Positions 8,151-17,608 of a stretch of 64,000 bases of DNA are shown in pieces. Source of the stretch: Rhizobiaceae bacterium (GTDB taxonomy: Bacteria > Pseudomonadota > Alphaproteobacteria > Rhizobiales > Rhizobiaceae); contig JAILWO010000004.1 in the NCBI GenBank assembly GCA_025698895.1, positions 1-64,000 of the forward strand. Reading direction: 5' to 3'. Positions within the stretch are counted from its first letter, which is position 1. Every line of letters begins with the position of its first letter. The position numbers were made by a program, and so were the translations under genes. Below the pieces are notes generated by a model. It worked only from the letters and a program-made list of their open reading frames with translations, was not told where the DNA came from and made no database searches.

Positions 8151-9019
8151 CGCTCGCGCCTCAGCCTGGGATCGAGCACGTCGCGCAGTCCGTCACCGAG
8201 CAGGTTGAGGCCAAGCACGGTCACGACGATCGCCATGCCGGGAAACAGGGCAAGGTGCGGGGCGACCACCATGCGTGTCTGCGCGTCGAACAACATGCGG
8301 CCCCAACTCGTCATCGGCGGCTGCGCGCCAAGGCCCAGATAGGACAGGCTCGCCTCCGCGAGGATGCCGAGCGCGAACTGGATCGTTGCCTGGACAAGCA
8401 GCATCGAGGTGATGTTGGGCAGGATGTGCTCGACGGTGATGCGAGCCGCGTTCTTGCCGGCCGCGCGGGCGGCAAGGACGTATTCGCGCGGCCACAGGGC
8501 GAGCGCCCCGGCGCGGGCCACGCGCGCGAAGACCGGGATGTTGAAAATGCCGATGGCGATGATGGCGTTGACCGCGCCAGGCCCGAAGATCGACGTGATC
8601 ATGATGGCCGTCAGCAGTGCGGGAAAGGCGAAGACGAGATCGTTGAACCGCATCAGTGCATCGTCGACCGCGCCGCCGCGCGCGGCCGCCCAGCAGCCGA
8701 GCGGAACACCGAGACCGACCCCGACGACGACCGCGACGATAGCGACCGCGATGGAGGTACGCGACCCCACCATGATCATCGACAGGATGTCGCGGCCGAA
8801 ATGATCGGTGCCGAACCAGTGTTCGGCCGAGACCGGCTTCATGCGGTCGGCAACAACAAGGTTCGTGATGTCGTAGGGGGTCCAGAACAGCGAAACGAAG
8901 GCCGTCGCGGCCACGACCAGGGTGATGGCGAAGCCGATGAGGAACGACCGGCTGGCGAAGGCCTTTCGCAGGAAGTCACCGAATGATTCCGGCGCCGCTT
9001 CGACCTCGACCGTTGACAT
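8147..9019 (-). CDS. Peptide-type ABC transporter permease (DppC-like)
   Basis: A 290-residue inner-membrane permease. It has the N-terminal cytoplasmic tail and first membrane helix of DppC/OppC proteins and the EAA-type loop EYVLAARAAGKNAARITVEHILPNI followed by EASLSYLGLGAQPPMTSWGRML. The start at 9019 shares one base with the stop of the upstream permease (TGATG), a sign of translational coupling; the longer frame upstream is a shadow of that gene. Confidence 0.92.
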   Translation of the reverse strand: MSTVEVEAAPESFGDFLRKAFASRSFLIGFAITLVVAATAFVSLFWTPYDITNLVVADRMKPVSAEHWFGTDHFGRDILSMIMVGSRTSIAVAIVAVVVGVGLGVPLGCWAAARGGAVDDALMRFNDLVFAFPALLTAIMITSIFGPGAVNAIIAIGIFNIPVFARVARAGALALWPREYVLAARAAGKNAARITVEHILPNITSMLLVQATIQFALGILAEASLSYLGLGAQPPMTSWGRMLFDAQTRMVVAPHLALFPGMAIVVTVLGLNLLGDGLRDVLDPRLRRER

Positions 9020-9963
9020 CAGCGGGCCCTCAGCCGCGGATCGACGATCGCATAGGCTACGTCCACAAGGATGTTGATGAGCACGATCGTGGCCACGAGC
9101 AGGATGACCACGCCCTCCACGACGATGAGGTCGCGCTGGGTAATGGCCTGGAAGATGAGCCGGCCGAGACCGGGCAGGTAGAAGACGTTCTCGATAATGA
9201 TCGTGCCGGCGAGCAGGAACGCGAACTGCAGGCCCATGATGGTGAGCACGGGGATCATGGCGTTCCTGAGCGCATGCCGCCACAGGACGATGCGGCGCGG
9301 CATGCCTTTGGCGCGCGCGGTGCGGATATAGTCCTCGCCGAGCACTTCCAGCAGGGCCGAGCGGGTGACGCGGGCAAGGATCGCGGCCTGCGGCAGGGCA
9401 AGCGCGACCGAGGGCAGGACAAGCGCCCTCACACCCGGCCAGATGCCTCCGCCCCAGCCGGGAAACCCGCCCGCGGGAAGCAGCCTCAGCCAGACGGCGA
9501 AGACGTAGACCAGAATCAGCGCGAACCAGAAATTGGGGATGGCCACGCCCACCTGGGCTGCTCCCATCGAGAGCGTGTCGGAGACGCGTCCGCGCCGCGA
9601 CGCGGCGAAGAGCCCGACGGGAATGGCGATCGCCGTCGAGAGCGCCAGCGATATCAGAGCCAGGGGCAGCGAAACGGACGCGCGTTCCGCGATCAGGTCG
9701 ATGACCGGTGAGGAATAGGTGTAGGAGCGCCCGAAATCGCCGACGAGCAGACCGCCGATCCAGTCGAGATAGCGGATGGGGACCGGTTGATTCAGCCCCA
9801 TCTGGTTGCGGAGCGATTCGACGGCCTCCGGCGTGGCGTTCATGCCCAGCATCAGCCGGGCAGGGTCACCCGGCAGGATTTCCATCACGCTGAAGACGAC
9901 GATCGAGGCAAGCACGAGCGTCAGCAGGCCGATGCCGGCGCGGCGCAGGAGGAAGGCGATCAT
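9019..9963 (-). CDS. Peptide-type ABC transporter permease (DppB-like)
   Basis: A 314-residue inner-membrane permease of the DppB/OppB family. It starts with the family's MIAFLLRRAGIGLLTLVLASIVVFSVMEILPGDPA block and contains the EAA loop DYIRTARAKGMPRRIVLWRHALRNAMIPVLTIMG. It lies 40 bp downstream of the binding-protein gene; the gap holds a small CCTCCC/GGGAGG hairpin that could lower permease expression relative to the binding protein. Confidence 0.93.
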   Translation of the reverse strand: MIAFLLRRAGIGLLTLVLASIVVFSVMEILPGDPARLMLGMNATPEAVESLRNQMGLNQPVPIRYLDWIGGLLVGDFGRSYTYSSPVIDLIAERASVSLPLALISLALSTAIAIPVGLFAASRRGRVSDTLSMGAAQVGVAIPNFWFALILVYVFAVWLRLLPAGGFPGWGGGIWPGVRALVLPSVALALPQAAILARVTRSALLEVLGEDYIRTARAKGMPRRIVLWRHALRNAMIPVLTIMGLQFAFLLAGTIIIENVFYLPGLGRLIFQAITQRDLIVVEGVVILLVATIVLINILVDVAYAIVDPRLRAR

Positions 9964-10003
9964 GGCCGGGCCTGTCCTCCCGCGACCGGGGAGGGCGTCA
10001 CCG

Positions 10004-11482
10004 TTACTCCGTCCACCTCACCTTGGTCAGGTCGTTGGCCTGAACCGGCGAATTCTCCCACAGGCCTTCAAGCCTGGCGTCCCATACGCCGATCTTGGGA
10101 AGCTGGAACAGGAAGCCGACCACGGCATCGTCCGACAGGATTTGCTGCGCTTTGCCGTAGAGTTCCTTCCGCTTTGCCTCGTCGGAGGTGACGTCAAGTT
10201 CCTCGATGACCGCGTTGAATTCCGGGTTCTGATACTGAAAATAGTAGTCGGGCCGGGAGTAGATCTCGATATCGTTCGGCTCGGTGTGCGAGACGATCGA
10301 CAGGTCATAATCCTTGTTGGTGAAGACCTGCTCGAGCCAGTCGGCCCATTCCAGCGGAATGAGCTCGAGATTGATGCCGACGTTGCGAAGCTGCGATGCG
10401 ATGACCTGACCGCCTTCGCGCGCATAGGCGGGAGGTGGCAGTTTGAGAGTTGCCTCGATGGTCTCGTGGCCTGCTTCCTTGAGCAGCTCCTTCGCCTTTT
10501 CGGGATCATGTGGATAGGCGCCGGTCAGGTCGACATAGGCGTCGTTGGCGGGCGAGAAATGCGAGCCGATCGGTGTGCCGAGACCGGAGCCGTTGCCAGC
10601 GATGATCTCTTCGCGATTCAGCGCGTAGGAGATCGCCTGACGGACCTTGAGGTCGTCGAAGGGCGGCTTGCCGTTGTTGATCGACAGGATGGTTTCGCCC
10701 TCGGTCGAACCGATCACGACCTCGAAGCGCGGATCAGCCTCGATCTGGGCAAGCGCGTCGCCGGCCTGCATGTTCGGAAATGCGTGGACGTCTTCCGAAA
10801 GCAGCGCCGGCACTGAAGCGGCGACGTCGGGTATGAACCGGAACTCGGCCTTTTCCAGCATGGCCGGCTCGCCCCAGTAGTCGGGGTTCTTGCTGATGGT
10901 CACGGAGGAGCCCCTGGCCCAGTTGTCGAACTTGAACGGCCCGGTGCCGACGGGATTGTCCTTGTTCGCCTCGGCCGTTTCCTCCGCGACGATGACGGCG
11001 TCGCCCCATCCCATATTGTAGAGGAACGAGCCCTGGGGCTGCTTGAGCGTGACCCTGACCGTGGCCGGGTCAACCACTTCCACCGTATCTATCTGCGCGA
11101 ACAGCATCTTCTGAGCGTTGGTGGAATCCTCCGCGCGCGCCCGATCGAGCGAGAACTTCACGTCCTCCGCGTCGAAATCGCTGCCGTCGTGGAACTTCAC
11201 GCCTTCATGCAGCTTGAATGTGTAGACCTTGCCGTCATCGGAGATTTCCCAGCTTTCGGCCAGCGCCGGCTGGACCTCTCCGGCCGGGCCGATGCGCGTC
11301 AGACCCTCGAAGACATTGGCGTAGACGATCTCGTCTATAGCGGCCGCGGCGCCGGCTGTCGGATCCAGATGCGGCGGTTCGAGGACCACGCCGAGTACCA
11401 GGTCGGTACGTTGAGCCAGCGCCGGGGCGGTCGAGACAAGCGACAGGGCAAGGGCTGCGAGAATCGGCCGTACGAGTTTCAT
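10004..11482 (-). CDS. Peptide-type ABC transporter substrate-binding protein (family 5)
   Basis: A 492-residue periplasmic binding protein with a signal peptide (MKLVRPILAALALSLVSTAPALAQ). The family-5 pattern is clear: LAESWEISDDGKVYTFKLHEGVKFHDGSDFDAEDVKFSLDRA near residues 75-115, and VGTGPFKFDNWARGSSVTISKNPDYWG. It delivers di-/oligopeptides or related amides to the two permeases and fused ATPase downstream. A deacylase/peptidase gene 0.5 kb away suggests that imported substrates are then hydrolysed. Confidence 0.92.
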   Translation of the reverse strand: MKLVRPILAALALSLVSTAPALAQRTDLVLGVVLEPPHLDPTAGAAAAIDEIVYANVFEGLTRIGPAGEVQPALAESWEISDDGKVYTFKLHEGVKFHDGSDFDAEDVKFSLDRARAEDSTNAQKMLFAQIDTVEVVDPATVRVTLKQPQGSFLYNMGWGDAVIVAEETAEANKDNPVGTGPFKFDNWARGSSVTISKNPDYWGEPAMLEKAEFRFIPDVAASVPALLSEDVHAFPNMQAGDALAQIEADPRFEVVIGSTEGETILSINNGKPPFDDLKVRQAISYALNREEIIAGNGSGLGTPIGSHFSPANDAYVDLTGAYPHDPEKAKELLKEAGHETIEATLKLPPPAYAREGGQVIASQLRNVGINLELIPLEWADWLEQVFTNKDYDLSIVSHTEPNDIEIYSRPDYYFQYQNPEFNAVIEELDVTSDEAKRKELYGKAQQILSDDAVVGFLFQLPKIGVWDARLEGLWENSPVQANDLTKVRWTE

Positions 11483-11656
11483 CGTGATGGGCTCCCCCAG
11501 GTTCGTCGATCGGAACAGACGGCGATTGAAGCGCGAATTCGTACCGGAGTAAATCGCGATTTACCCGGCAAGCCGTCTCGCGGCGGAACCAAGATCGGAT
11601 ATTCTCGGCGCGGTGGCCTGGCTTCTCCGGGGTGCCAGGCACAGGCAGGAGGGTCG

Positions 11657-12037
11657 ATGTACGCGTCCTTACCGACATGGCTCGCGATCGTTGCCGGCGG
11701 CGTTGCAGGCTGTCTGGGCCTCTGGCTGGTGCTCTTCCTGATCGCACGTGTACCGTTTGGAGCACTCGGCGGCCATCCGGGAAAGCAGCTCTGGTCGGTG
11801 CTGTTCATGGTGCCAGTGCCGGCGATTCTCGACGTTGCGGGCCGGGCCGGAATTCTGTTCGAGCCGGCGCTTGCGATCGCGCTGGCATGGCTGGCGCTCG
11901 CCCCATCCACTGCGACGAAGCTTTATTTCGATCCGGAGACGGCCGGATGGGGCAGGACGATCGGCCTCAACCTTGTCTATGGCGTGATAGCACTGGCGGT
12001 CTATTACCAGGTGCTGCTTGCCACGATCATGGTTTGA
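11657..12037 (+). CDS. Small integral membrane protein of unknown function
   Basis: A 126-residue very hydrophobic protein with about four predicted membrane segments: WLAIVAGGVAGCLGLWLVLFLIA, LWSVLFMVPVPAILDVAG, ALAIALAWLALAPS and IGLNLVYGVIALAVYYQVLLATIM. The ATG at 11657 has a strong AGGAGGG site. It is divergent from the peptide-binding-protein gene and its last 11 bases overlap the end of the convergent deacylase gene. I do not recognise a family. Confidence 0.7.
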   Translation: MYASLPTWLAIVAGGVAGCLGLWLVLFLIARVPFGALGGHPGKQLWSVLFMVPVPAILDVAGRAGILFEPALAIALAWLALAPSTATKLYFDPETAGWGRTIGLNLVYGVIALAVYYQVLLATIMV

Positions 12038-13304
12038 CCCCGTTCAGAAGCGTATCGAGAGAGATTGCCATCACGATGGCCGATTCGACCATGTCCTCGA
12101 TGCCGACCCATTCATCGGGCTGGTGGGCGAGGTCGAGAATACCCGGCCCATAGGCGACGCAGTCATGCAGATGGCCGATACGGGCGATGTGCTTCTGGTC
12201 GTAGGTGCCAGGCGAGATCACATAATCAGGTTCTCTTGCGAACACCTCGCGTATGCCCCGGGCGACGGCCTCGGCTACCGGCGCGTCGCGCTCGGTCATC
12301 AGCGGCAAGACTTCCATCAGGTCGCGCACCGCGTAGTCGAATTTCGGGCGCTCTTGCTTGAGGCGCTCCAGAATCGACAGCACCTCACCCTTCACCGTCT
12401 GGATGTCCTCCTCGATCAGGAAGCGACGGTCGATGACCAGCCGGCACGAATCGGCGACATTCGGCGCCGGCAGGCCGGGGAAGAAGTCTTCGGTCTGGCC
12501 GCCATGGATCGAGTTTATATTGAGCGTCGAGCGCCGGGCGCCCTCCGGCACGACGGGCATCCGCGTATGCTTGGCGTCGAGGGCAGGAAACAGTTCGTCC
12601 TCGAAGGCCGCGAGCACGGCGCCTATGTGGCGGATGGCGGAATCGCCGAGGAAGGGCATGGAGCCGTGCGCGATCCGTCCGCGTGTTTCGATCTCTGCCC
12701 ACCAGACGCCACGATGGCCGAGGCAGATGCGGTCCTTGTTGAGCGGCTCGGGAATGATGACGTGGTCGACGCGAGGTCTTGAGAAGAAACCCTGACTCGC
12801 CAGATGGGCGACCCCGCCGAAACCGCCGGATTCCTCGTCCACCGTGCCTGATATCTCGATCGCGCCCGGATAGTCTGGATAGACCGCGATGAAGGCTTCG
12901 GCGGCGATCATGGATGCGGCCAGGCCGCCCTTCATGTCGCAGCTTCCGCGTCCATAGACCCTGCCGTCCCTCACCAGCCCAGCGAAGGGATCCACCGACC
13001 AGCCCTGACCGGTCTCCACGACATCGATGTGGGAATTGAAATGCACGGTCGGGCCGGGCCGCTTGCCCTGGCGGCGAGCCACGACATTCGTCCGGGGGTA
13101 TCGGTCGGAATCGCCCGGCGCCCCTTCGCCGCGTATGAAGCTGGTCTCGAACCCGCGCCGCGACAGCCATGCCCCAACGAATTCGGCGCAGGGGCCGTAG
13201 GCCTCGCCTGGCGGGTTGATCGTCGGGAAGCGGATGAGGTCGACGCAGAGGGCTACGAGGTCTTCTGTCCGGTCGCGGACGGCGCGTGCGAGAGCTTCGT
13301 TCAT
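12027..13304 (-). CDS. ArgE/DapE-type M20 family deacylase/peptidase
   Basis: A 425-residue zinc-dependent M20 amidohydrolase. Visible catalytic elements: TVHFNSHIDVV (metal His and following Asp), YGRGSCDMKGGLAASMIAAEAF (bridging Asp), GTVDEESGGFGG (general-base and metal Glu) and a C-terminal DQKHIARIG (metal His). The family removes acyl groups from acyl-amino acids or cleaves dipeptides in the cytoplasm. The start at 13304 (MNEALARAVRDRTEDLV) begins the domain. Its position beside a peptide ABC transporter suggests hydrolysis of the imported compound. The exact substrate is not predictable. Confidence 0.85.
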   Translation of the reverse strand: MNEALARAVRDRTEDLVALCVDLIRFPTINPPGEAYGPCAEFVGAWLSRRGFETSFIRGEGAPGDSDRYPRTNVVARRQGKRPGPTVHFNSHIDVVETGQGWSVDPFAGLVRDGRVYGRGSCDMKGGLAASMIAAEAFIAVYPDYPGAIEISGTVDEESGGFGGVAHLASQGFFSRPRVDHVIIPEPLNKDRICLGHRGVWWAEIETRGRIAHGSMPFLGDSAIRHIGAVLAAFEDELFPALDAKHTRMPVVPEGARRSTLNINSIHGGQTEDFFPGLPAPNVADSCRLVIDRRFLIEEDIQTVKGEVLSILERLKQERPKFDYAVRDLMEVLPLMTERDAPVAEAVARGIREVFAREPDYVISPGTYDQKHIARIGHLHDCVAYGPGILDLAHQPDEWVGIEDMVESAIVMAISLDTLLNGVKP

Positions 13305-13448
13305 ATCCCGATTTGTGCGGGCGAGCACGACGCTTGGCAAGGTGAATTGCAGGCGTGTGCAAGGAGCGATTGTTAACTTCCTCACCGAGCGCGACGAGAT
13401 CCTGTGGCAGGACTGTCACCGATGGCAGGTGCAGGTGAGGGTGGTTCG

Positions 13449-13883
13449 ATGTCGCGTAATCTGGTGTGGGCTGCTGTGGCGGCTATAGCGCTTCTTCTTG
13501 CGGATATGACATCCGCTGTCGCTGCCACGCTGGTGGCGCGCGTGGATGTCGCCGCGCAGACCATGACGGTTTCCCAGCATGGTCGGGTGATCTATCGCTG
13601 GCCGGTATCCACGGCGCGACGCGGCTTCATCACGCCGCGCGGCACCTGGCGCCCGAAGCGGCTGCACCGCATGTGGTACTCGCGCAAATACGACATGTCG
13701 CCGATGCCCTATTCGGTCTTCTACCATGGCGGCTATGCCATTCATGGCACCAACTATATCAGGTCGCTGGGCAGGCCGGCCTCGCATGGCTGCGTGCGGC
13801 TGCACACGGCCAATGCCAAGCGCTTCTACCAACTCGTCCGCAAGCACGGGATGGGCAATACCCGTGTCGTTGTCGTGAACTGA
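13449..13883 (+). CDS. L,D-transpeptidase (YkuD domain)
   Basis: A 144-residue exported protein: signal peptide (residues 1-25, ending VAA), then a single YkuD domain with the catalytic signature HGTNYIRSLGRPASHGCVRLH (His and Cys of the HxxxxxSHGCVR motif). It makes or remodels 3-3 peptidoglycan cross-links or anchors proteins to the wall in the periplasm. ATG at 13449 is preceded by GAGGG. The frame upstream of it has no ribosome-binding site. Confidence 0.9.
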   Translation: MSRNLVWAAVAAIALLLADMTSAVAATLVARVDVAAQTMTVSQHGRVIYRWPVSTARRGFITPRGTWRPKRLHRMWYSRKYDMSPMPYSVFYHGGYAIHGTNYIRSLGRPASHGCVRLHTANAKRFYQLVRKHGMGNTRVVVVN

Positions 13884-13934
13884 TCGCGCCTGCGACAATT
13901 CGAGGTCGCCTGGACGGGATTTCCCTGTCGCCGG

Positions 13935-13948
13935 GTCTTCTATAAGAC
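13935..13948. promoter_or_regulatory. Palindromic operator upstream of soeA (regulon copy 1)
   Basis: GTCTTCTATAAGAC, 23 bp before the soeA start codon. It differs at one base from the perfect palindrome GTCTTATATAAGAC in the suyA promoter and matches the copy in front of the sulfofructose-kinase-like gene. The embedded TATAAG (13941-13946) could serve as a -10 element, so a bound repressor would block the promoter. Confidence 0.7.
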
Positions 13949-13971
13949 TGGCCTCAAGGGAGTCCCGCCGC

Positions 13972-16812
13972 ATGACCTCAGAGCCGTCCCTGGCGCTCAA
14001 CGAACCCGTTTCGGACGAGGTCCGGAAGACAACCTGCTACATGTGCGCCTGCCGGTGCGGTATCGACGTGCATCTGCGCGATGGCAAGATCCGCTATATC
14101 GAGGGCAATCGCGATCATCCGGTCAACAAGGGCGTGTTATGCGCCAAGGGGTCGGCCGGCATCATGCAGCACTATGCCCCCGCGCGCCTGCGCGCGCCGC
14201 TGCTCAGGACCGGGCCGCGCGGCTCGGGTCAGTTCAGGGAGATCTCCTGGGACGAGGCCCTCGACCTTGCCACGCAATGGCTGGGCGAGGTGCGCGAAAG
14301 CGATCCGAAGAAGCTTGCCTTCTTTACCGGGCGCGACCAGTCGCAGTCGCTGACCGGCTATTGGGCGCAGATGTACGGTACGCCGAACTATGCCGCGCAT
14401 GGCGGGTTCTGCTCGGTCAACATGGCGGCAGCCGGAATCATGACAATCGGCGGCGCCTTCTGGGAATTCGGGGCGCCGGACTGGGACCGCACGAAGCTTT
14501 TCGTGCTGTTCGGCGTAGCGGAGGATCATGATTCCAATCCGCTCAAGATAGGCATTTCAAAGCTCAAGAAGCGCGGCGCCCGCTTCGTATCCGTCAATCC
14601 GGTGCGCACCGGCTACTCCTCCGTCGCGGACGACTGGATCGGTGTCAGGCCGGGGACTGACGGGCTGCTGATCCTTGCCGTCATCCATGAACTGCTGAAG
14701 GCCGGCCGCATCGACGTCGATTACCTGATCCGCTACACCAACGCGCCCTGGCTGGTGATCGACGCGCCGGGGACGTCCGAGCACGGCCTGTTCGTGCGGG
14801 ACGAAGCGGGAAAGCCGCTGGTGTGGGAGACGGTGACGGAGGATTTCGCCGCCAGCGATTCGCGCGGCGCGCGGCCGGCGCTGCATGGCCGCTTCCCGTT
14901 GGCGGATGGTCGCATGGTCGTGCCGTCGTTCCAGCTCCTGGCGGAAAAATACCTGGACCGGAAATACGCACCTGAAGCTGTCGCCGACGCGACCGGCGTT
15001 CCGGTCGAGACGATCCGCGGGCTGGCGGCAGAGATAGGCCGCGTTGCTTTCGAGGAGGCGATCGAGATCGCCCAGCCCTGGACGGACATGAAGGGCGAGC
15101 GCCATCCTTCCATGATCGGCCGGCCGGTCTCGTTTCACGCCATGCGTGGCATCTCCGCCCATTCGAACGGCTTCCAGACGGCCCGGGCGCTGCATCTGCT
15201 TCAGGTGCTGATCGGCTCGATCGACTGCCCCGGCGGCTTCCGCTACGAACCGCCCTATCCGAAGCCGGTCGAGGCGCATCCGACACCACACGGCAAGGCC
15301 GAGCATTTCGGCTCACCGAAACCGCTTTCGGGGCCGCATCTGGGCTTTCCGCGCGGGCCGGAAGATCTCCTCATCGACGAAGACGGGTCGCCGCATCGCA
15401 TCGACAAGGCGTTTTCCTGGGACGCGCCGATCGCCGCGCATGGGCTTATGCACATGGTGATCGCCAACGCCCATGCCGGTGATCCCTATCCGGTCGATCT
15501 CCTGTTCCTCTACATGGCCAACATGGCCTGGAACTCGTCGATGAACACGGCCGGTGTCATCCAGATGCTGGAAGACAAGGACGAGGCGACCGGCGAGTAC
15601 CGCATTCCAAAGATCATCTACTCCGATGCATACCATTCTGAGATGGTCGCCTATGCTGACCTCGTCCTGCCCGATACGACCTACCTGGAACGACACGACT
15701 GCATCTCGCTGCTCGACCGGCCGATCTCGGAGCCGGACGCCGTGCAGGACGCGATCCGCTGGCCCGTGGTCGAGCCGGACCGGGACGTGCGCGCCTTTCA
15801 GTCCGTTCTGATCGATCTCGGCGCGAAGCTGAGATTGCCCGGCTTCGCCGACAGCCGGGGGCAACCGCTCTACACGGATTTCGCCGACTATATCGTGCGC
15901 CATGAAAGGCGGCCGGGGATCGGCCCACTGGCCGGATTCCGCGGCTCCGACGGCACGCGAGCGGGGAGGGGAGCGGCCAACCCGGACCAGCTCAGGCGAT
16001 ACATCGAGAACGGCGCGTTCTTCTCGGCGCATATCCCCGCCGAGGCTCAGTTCTTCAAGCACGCCAATCGCGCCTATCAGGACTTCGCGGTCAAGATGGG
16101 TTTCTTCGACACGCCGCAGCCCGTCACGTTCCAACTCTATTCGGAAACCCTGCAGAAATTCCGCCTGTCGGCGGAGGAACTGCGTGAACCGGTGGCGCCG
16201 CCCACCCATCGCGACCGCGTCATCACGGCGTTTTCGCCGCTGCCGGACTGGTACATGCCTTTCGAGGAAGAGGACGTCGATCGCGCTGCTTACCCTTATC
16301 ACGCCATCACACAGCGGCCGATGGCCATGTACCATTCATGGGGCTCGATGAACGCCTGGCTGAGGCAGATCCATACACGCAACGTGCTTTATGTGCCGGG
16401 CGCCATCTGCGATGCCGAAGGACTGGAAACCGGAGATTGGGCCTGGGTGATGTCTCACCACGGGCGCATCAAGGTGCAGATCGCGCGGACCGATGCCGTC
16501 AACGCGTCGACCATGTGGACCTGGAACGCGATCGGCAAGCGCAAGGGCGCATGGAGGCTTTCCGGTGACGCGCCGGAGGCCAGCCGCGGCTTCCTCCTCA
16601 ACCACCTGATCCATGAACTTCTGCCACCCCGCAAGGACGGCATGCGCTGGTCGAACTCCGATCCGGTCACCGGTCAGGCAGCCTGGTACGATCTACGCGT
16701 GCGCATCGAGAAGGCCGAGCCTGGCGAGGCGTCGGAGCCGGCGTTTCCGCCAGTGGCGCGACCGGCGGAACGGCCCGATCAACTGAGATACGGGCAGGAG
16801 TGGTCGCGATGA
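13972..16812 (+). CDS. soeA: Molybdopterin oxidoreductase, probable sulfite dehydrogenase SoeA
   Basis: A 946-residue catalytic subunit of the DMSO-reductase superfamily. The N-terminal [4Fe-4S] site is C22-C25-C29...C57 (TCYMCACRCG, GVLCAKG). C147 in AHGGFCSVN is the likely molybdenum ligand. There is no Tat signal, so the protein should be cytoplasmic, as described for SoeA of the SoeABC sulfite-oxidising enzyme. Length and three-gene order (catalytic, Fe-S, NrfD/DmsC-type anchor) also fit SoeABC. A copy of the palindrome shared with suyAB lies 23 bp upstream, supporting a role in oxidising sulfite released by sulfolactate cleavage. Alternative: another PsrA/DmsA-like reductase. The molecular family is certain, the substrate inferred. 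Confidence 0.72.
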   Translation: MTSEPSLALNEPVSDEVRKTTCYMCACRCGIDVHLRDGKIRYIEGNRDHPVNKGVLCAKGSAGIMQHYAPARLRAPLLRTGPRGSGQFREISWDEALDLATQWLGEVRESDPKKLAFFTGRDQSQSLTGYWAQMYGTPNYAAHGGFCSVNMAAAGIMTIGGAFWEFGAPDWDRTKLFVLFGVAEDHDSNPLKIGISKLKKRGARFVSVNPVRTGYSSVADDWIGVRPGTDGLLILAVIHELLKAGRIDVDYLIRYTNAPWLVIDAPGTSEHGLFVRDEAGKPLVWETVTEDFAASDSRGARPALHGRFPLADGRMVVPSFQLLAEKYLDRKYAPEAVADATGVPVETIRGLAAEIGRVAFEEAIEIAQPWTDMKGERHPSMIGRPVSFHAMRGISAHSNGFQTARALHLLQVLIGSIDCPGGFRYEPPYPKPVEAHPTPHGKAEHFGSPKPLSGPHLGFPRGPEDLLIDEDGSPHRIDKAFSWDAPIAAHGLMHMVIANAHAGDPYPVDLLFLYMANMAWNSSMNTAGVIQMLEDKDEATGEYRIPKIIYSDAYHSEMVAYADLVLPDTTYLERHDCISLLDRPISEPDAVQDAIRWPVVEPDRDVRAFQSVLIDLGAKLRLPGFADSRGQPLYTDFADYIVRHERRPGIGPLAGFRGSDGTRAGRGAANPDQLRRYIENGAFFSAHIPAEAQFFKHANRAYQDFAVKMGFFDTPQPVTFQLYSETLQKFRLSAEELREPVAPPTHRDRVITAFSPLPDWYMPFEEEDVDRAAYPYHAITQRPMAMYHSWGSMNAWLRQIHTRNVLYVPGAICDAEGLETGDWAWVMSHHGRIKVQIARTDAVNASTMWTWNAIGKRKGAWRLSGDAPEASRGFLLNHLIHELLPPRKDGMRWSNSDPVTGQAAWYDLRVRIEKAEPGEASEPAFPPVARPAERPDQLRYGQEWSR

Positions 16813-17570
16813 CCTCCCTGCCTTCGCTTCCAACGCCGAAGAAGCTCGGCCTTGTCATAGACCTCGATGTTTGCGTGGGTTGCCATGCCTGCGTGATCTC
16901 CTGCAAGGAATGGAACACGGGCGGATACGGGGCGGCGCTGTCGGACCAGGACCCTTACGGGAGGGACGTGTCGGGCACGTTCCTCAACCGAATCCACACC
17001 TTCGAGGTGGTGCCCGAAGGGGGCGAGGTCGCCGGCGAAGGCGGCGCGGCGCGAATCGTGCACTTCCCCAAATCCTGCCTGCATTGCGAGGACGCGCCCT
17101 GCGTGACCGTCTGCCCCACCGGAGCGTCCTACAAGCGCGCCGACGACGGCATCGTGCTGGTCGACGAGGACAAGTGCATCGGCTGCGGCCTTTGTGCCTG
17201 GGCCTGCCCCTATGGCGCGCGCGAAATGGACCTCGCCGCCGGCGTCATGAAGAAGTGCACGCTGTGCGTGGACCGCATCTACAACGAGACGATCGACGCG
17301 GTCGATCGCATTCCCTCCTGCGTGCGCACCTGTCCCGCCAATGCACGCCATTTCGGCGATCTCGCCGATCCTCACTCGGATGTTTCGCGCATGGTGGCCG
17401 AGCGCGGCGGGGTCGATCTGATGCCGGAACAGGAGACGAAACCGGTCAACAAATACCTGCCGCCGCGCCGCCGCAGGCCGGTCGCCGATTCGGCGCCCTT
17501 GCTGGCGGAGAACGCCGACGGCGCGAAAGGTTTCTTCGCCTGGCTGGACGGGGTGCTGGAACGGATATGA
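16809..17570 (+). CDS. soeB: Four-cluster ferredoxin-type electron transfer subunit, probable SoeB
   Basis: A 253-residue DmsB/PsrB-like iron-sulfur protein. Cysteine groups are visible as C22-VGC-HAC-VISC, CLHCEDAPCVTVCP, CIGCGLCAWACP and CTLCVDRI...CVRTCP, giving up to four [4Fe-4S] clusters. It carries electrons from SoeA to the membrane subunit. The start at 16809 overlaps the soeA stop by 4 nt (ATGA) and has AGGAG upstream. Confidence 0.78.
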   Translation: MTSLPSLPTPKKLGLVIDLDVCVGCHACVISCKEWNTGGYGAALSDQDPYGRDVSGTFLNRIHTFEVVPEGGEVAGEGGAARIVHFPKSCLHCEDAPCVTVCPTGASYKRADDGIVLVDEDKCIGCGLCAWACPYGAREMDLAAGVMKKCTLCVDRIYNETIDAVDRIPSCVRTCPANARHFGDLADPHSDVSRMVAERGGVDLMPEQETKPVNKYLPPRRRRPVADSAPLLAENADGAKGFFAWLDGVLERI

Positions 17571-17608
17571 CAGTGGAACGACTGCGCTTCGGCCGGCGCG
17601 CCTAGCCC

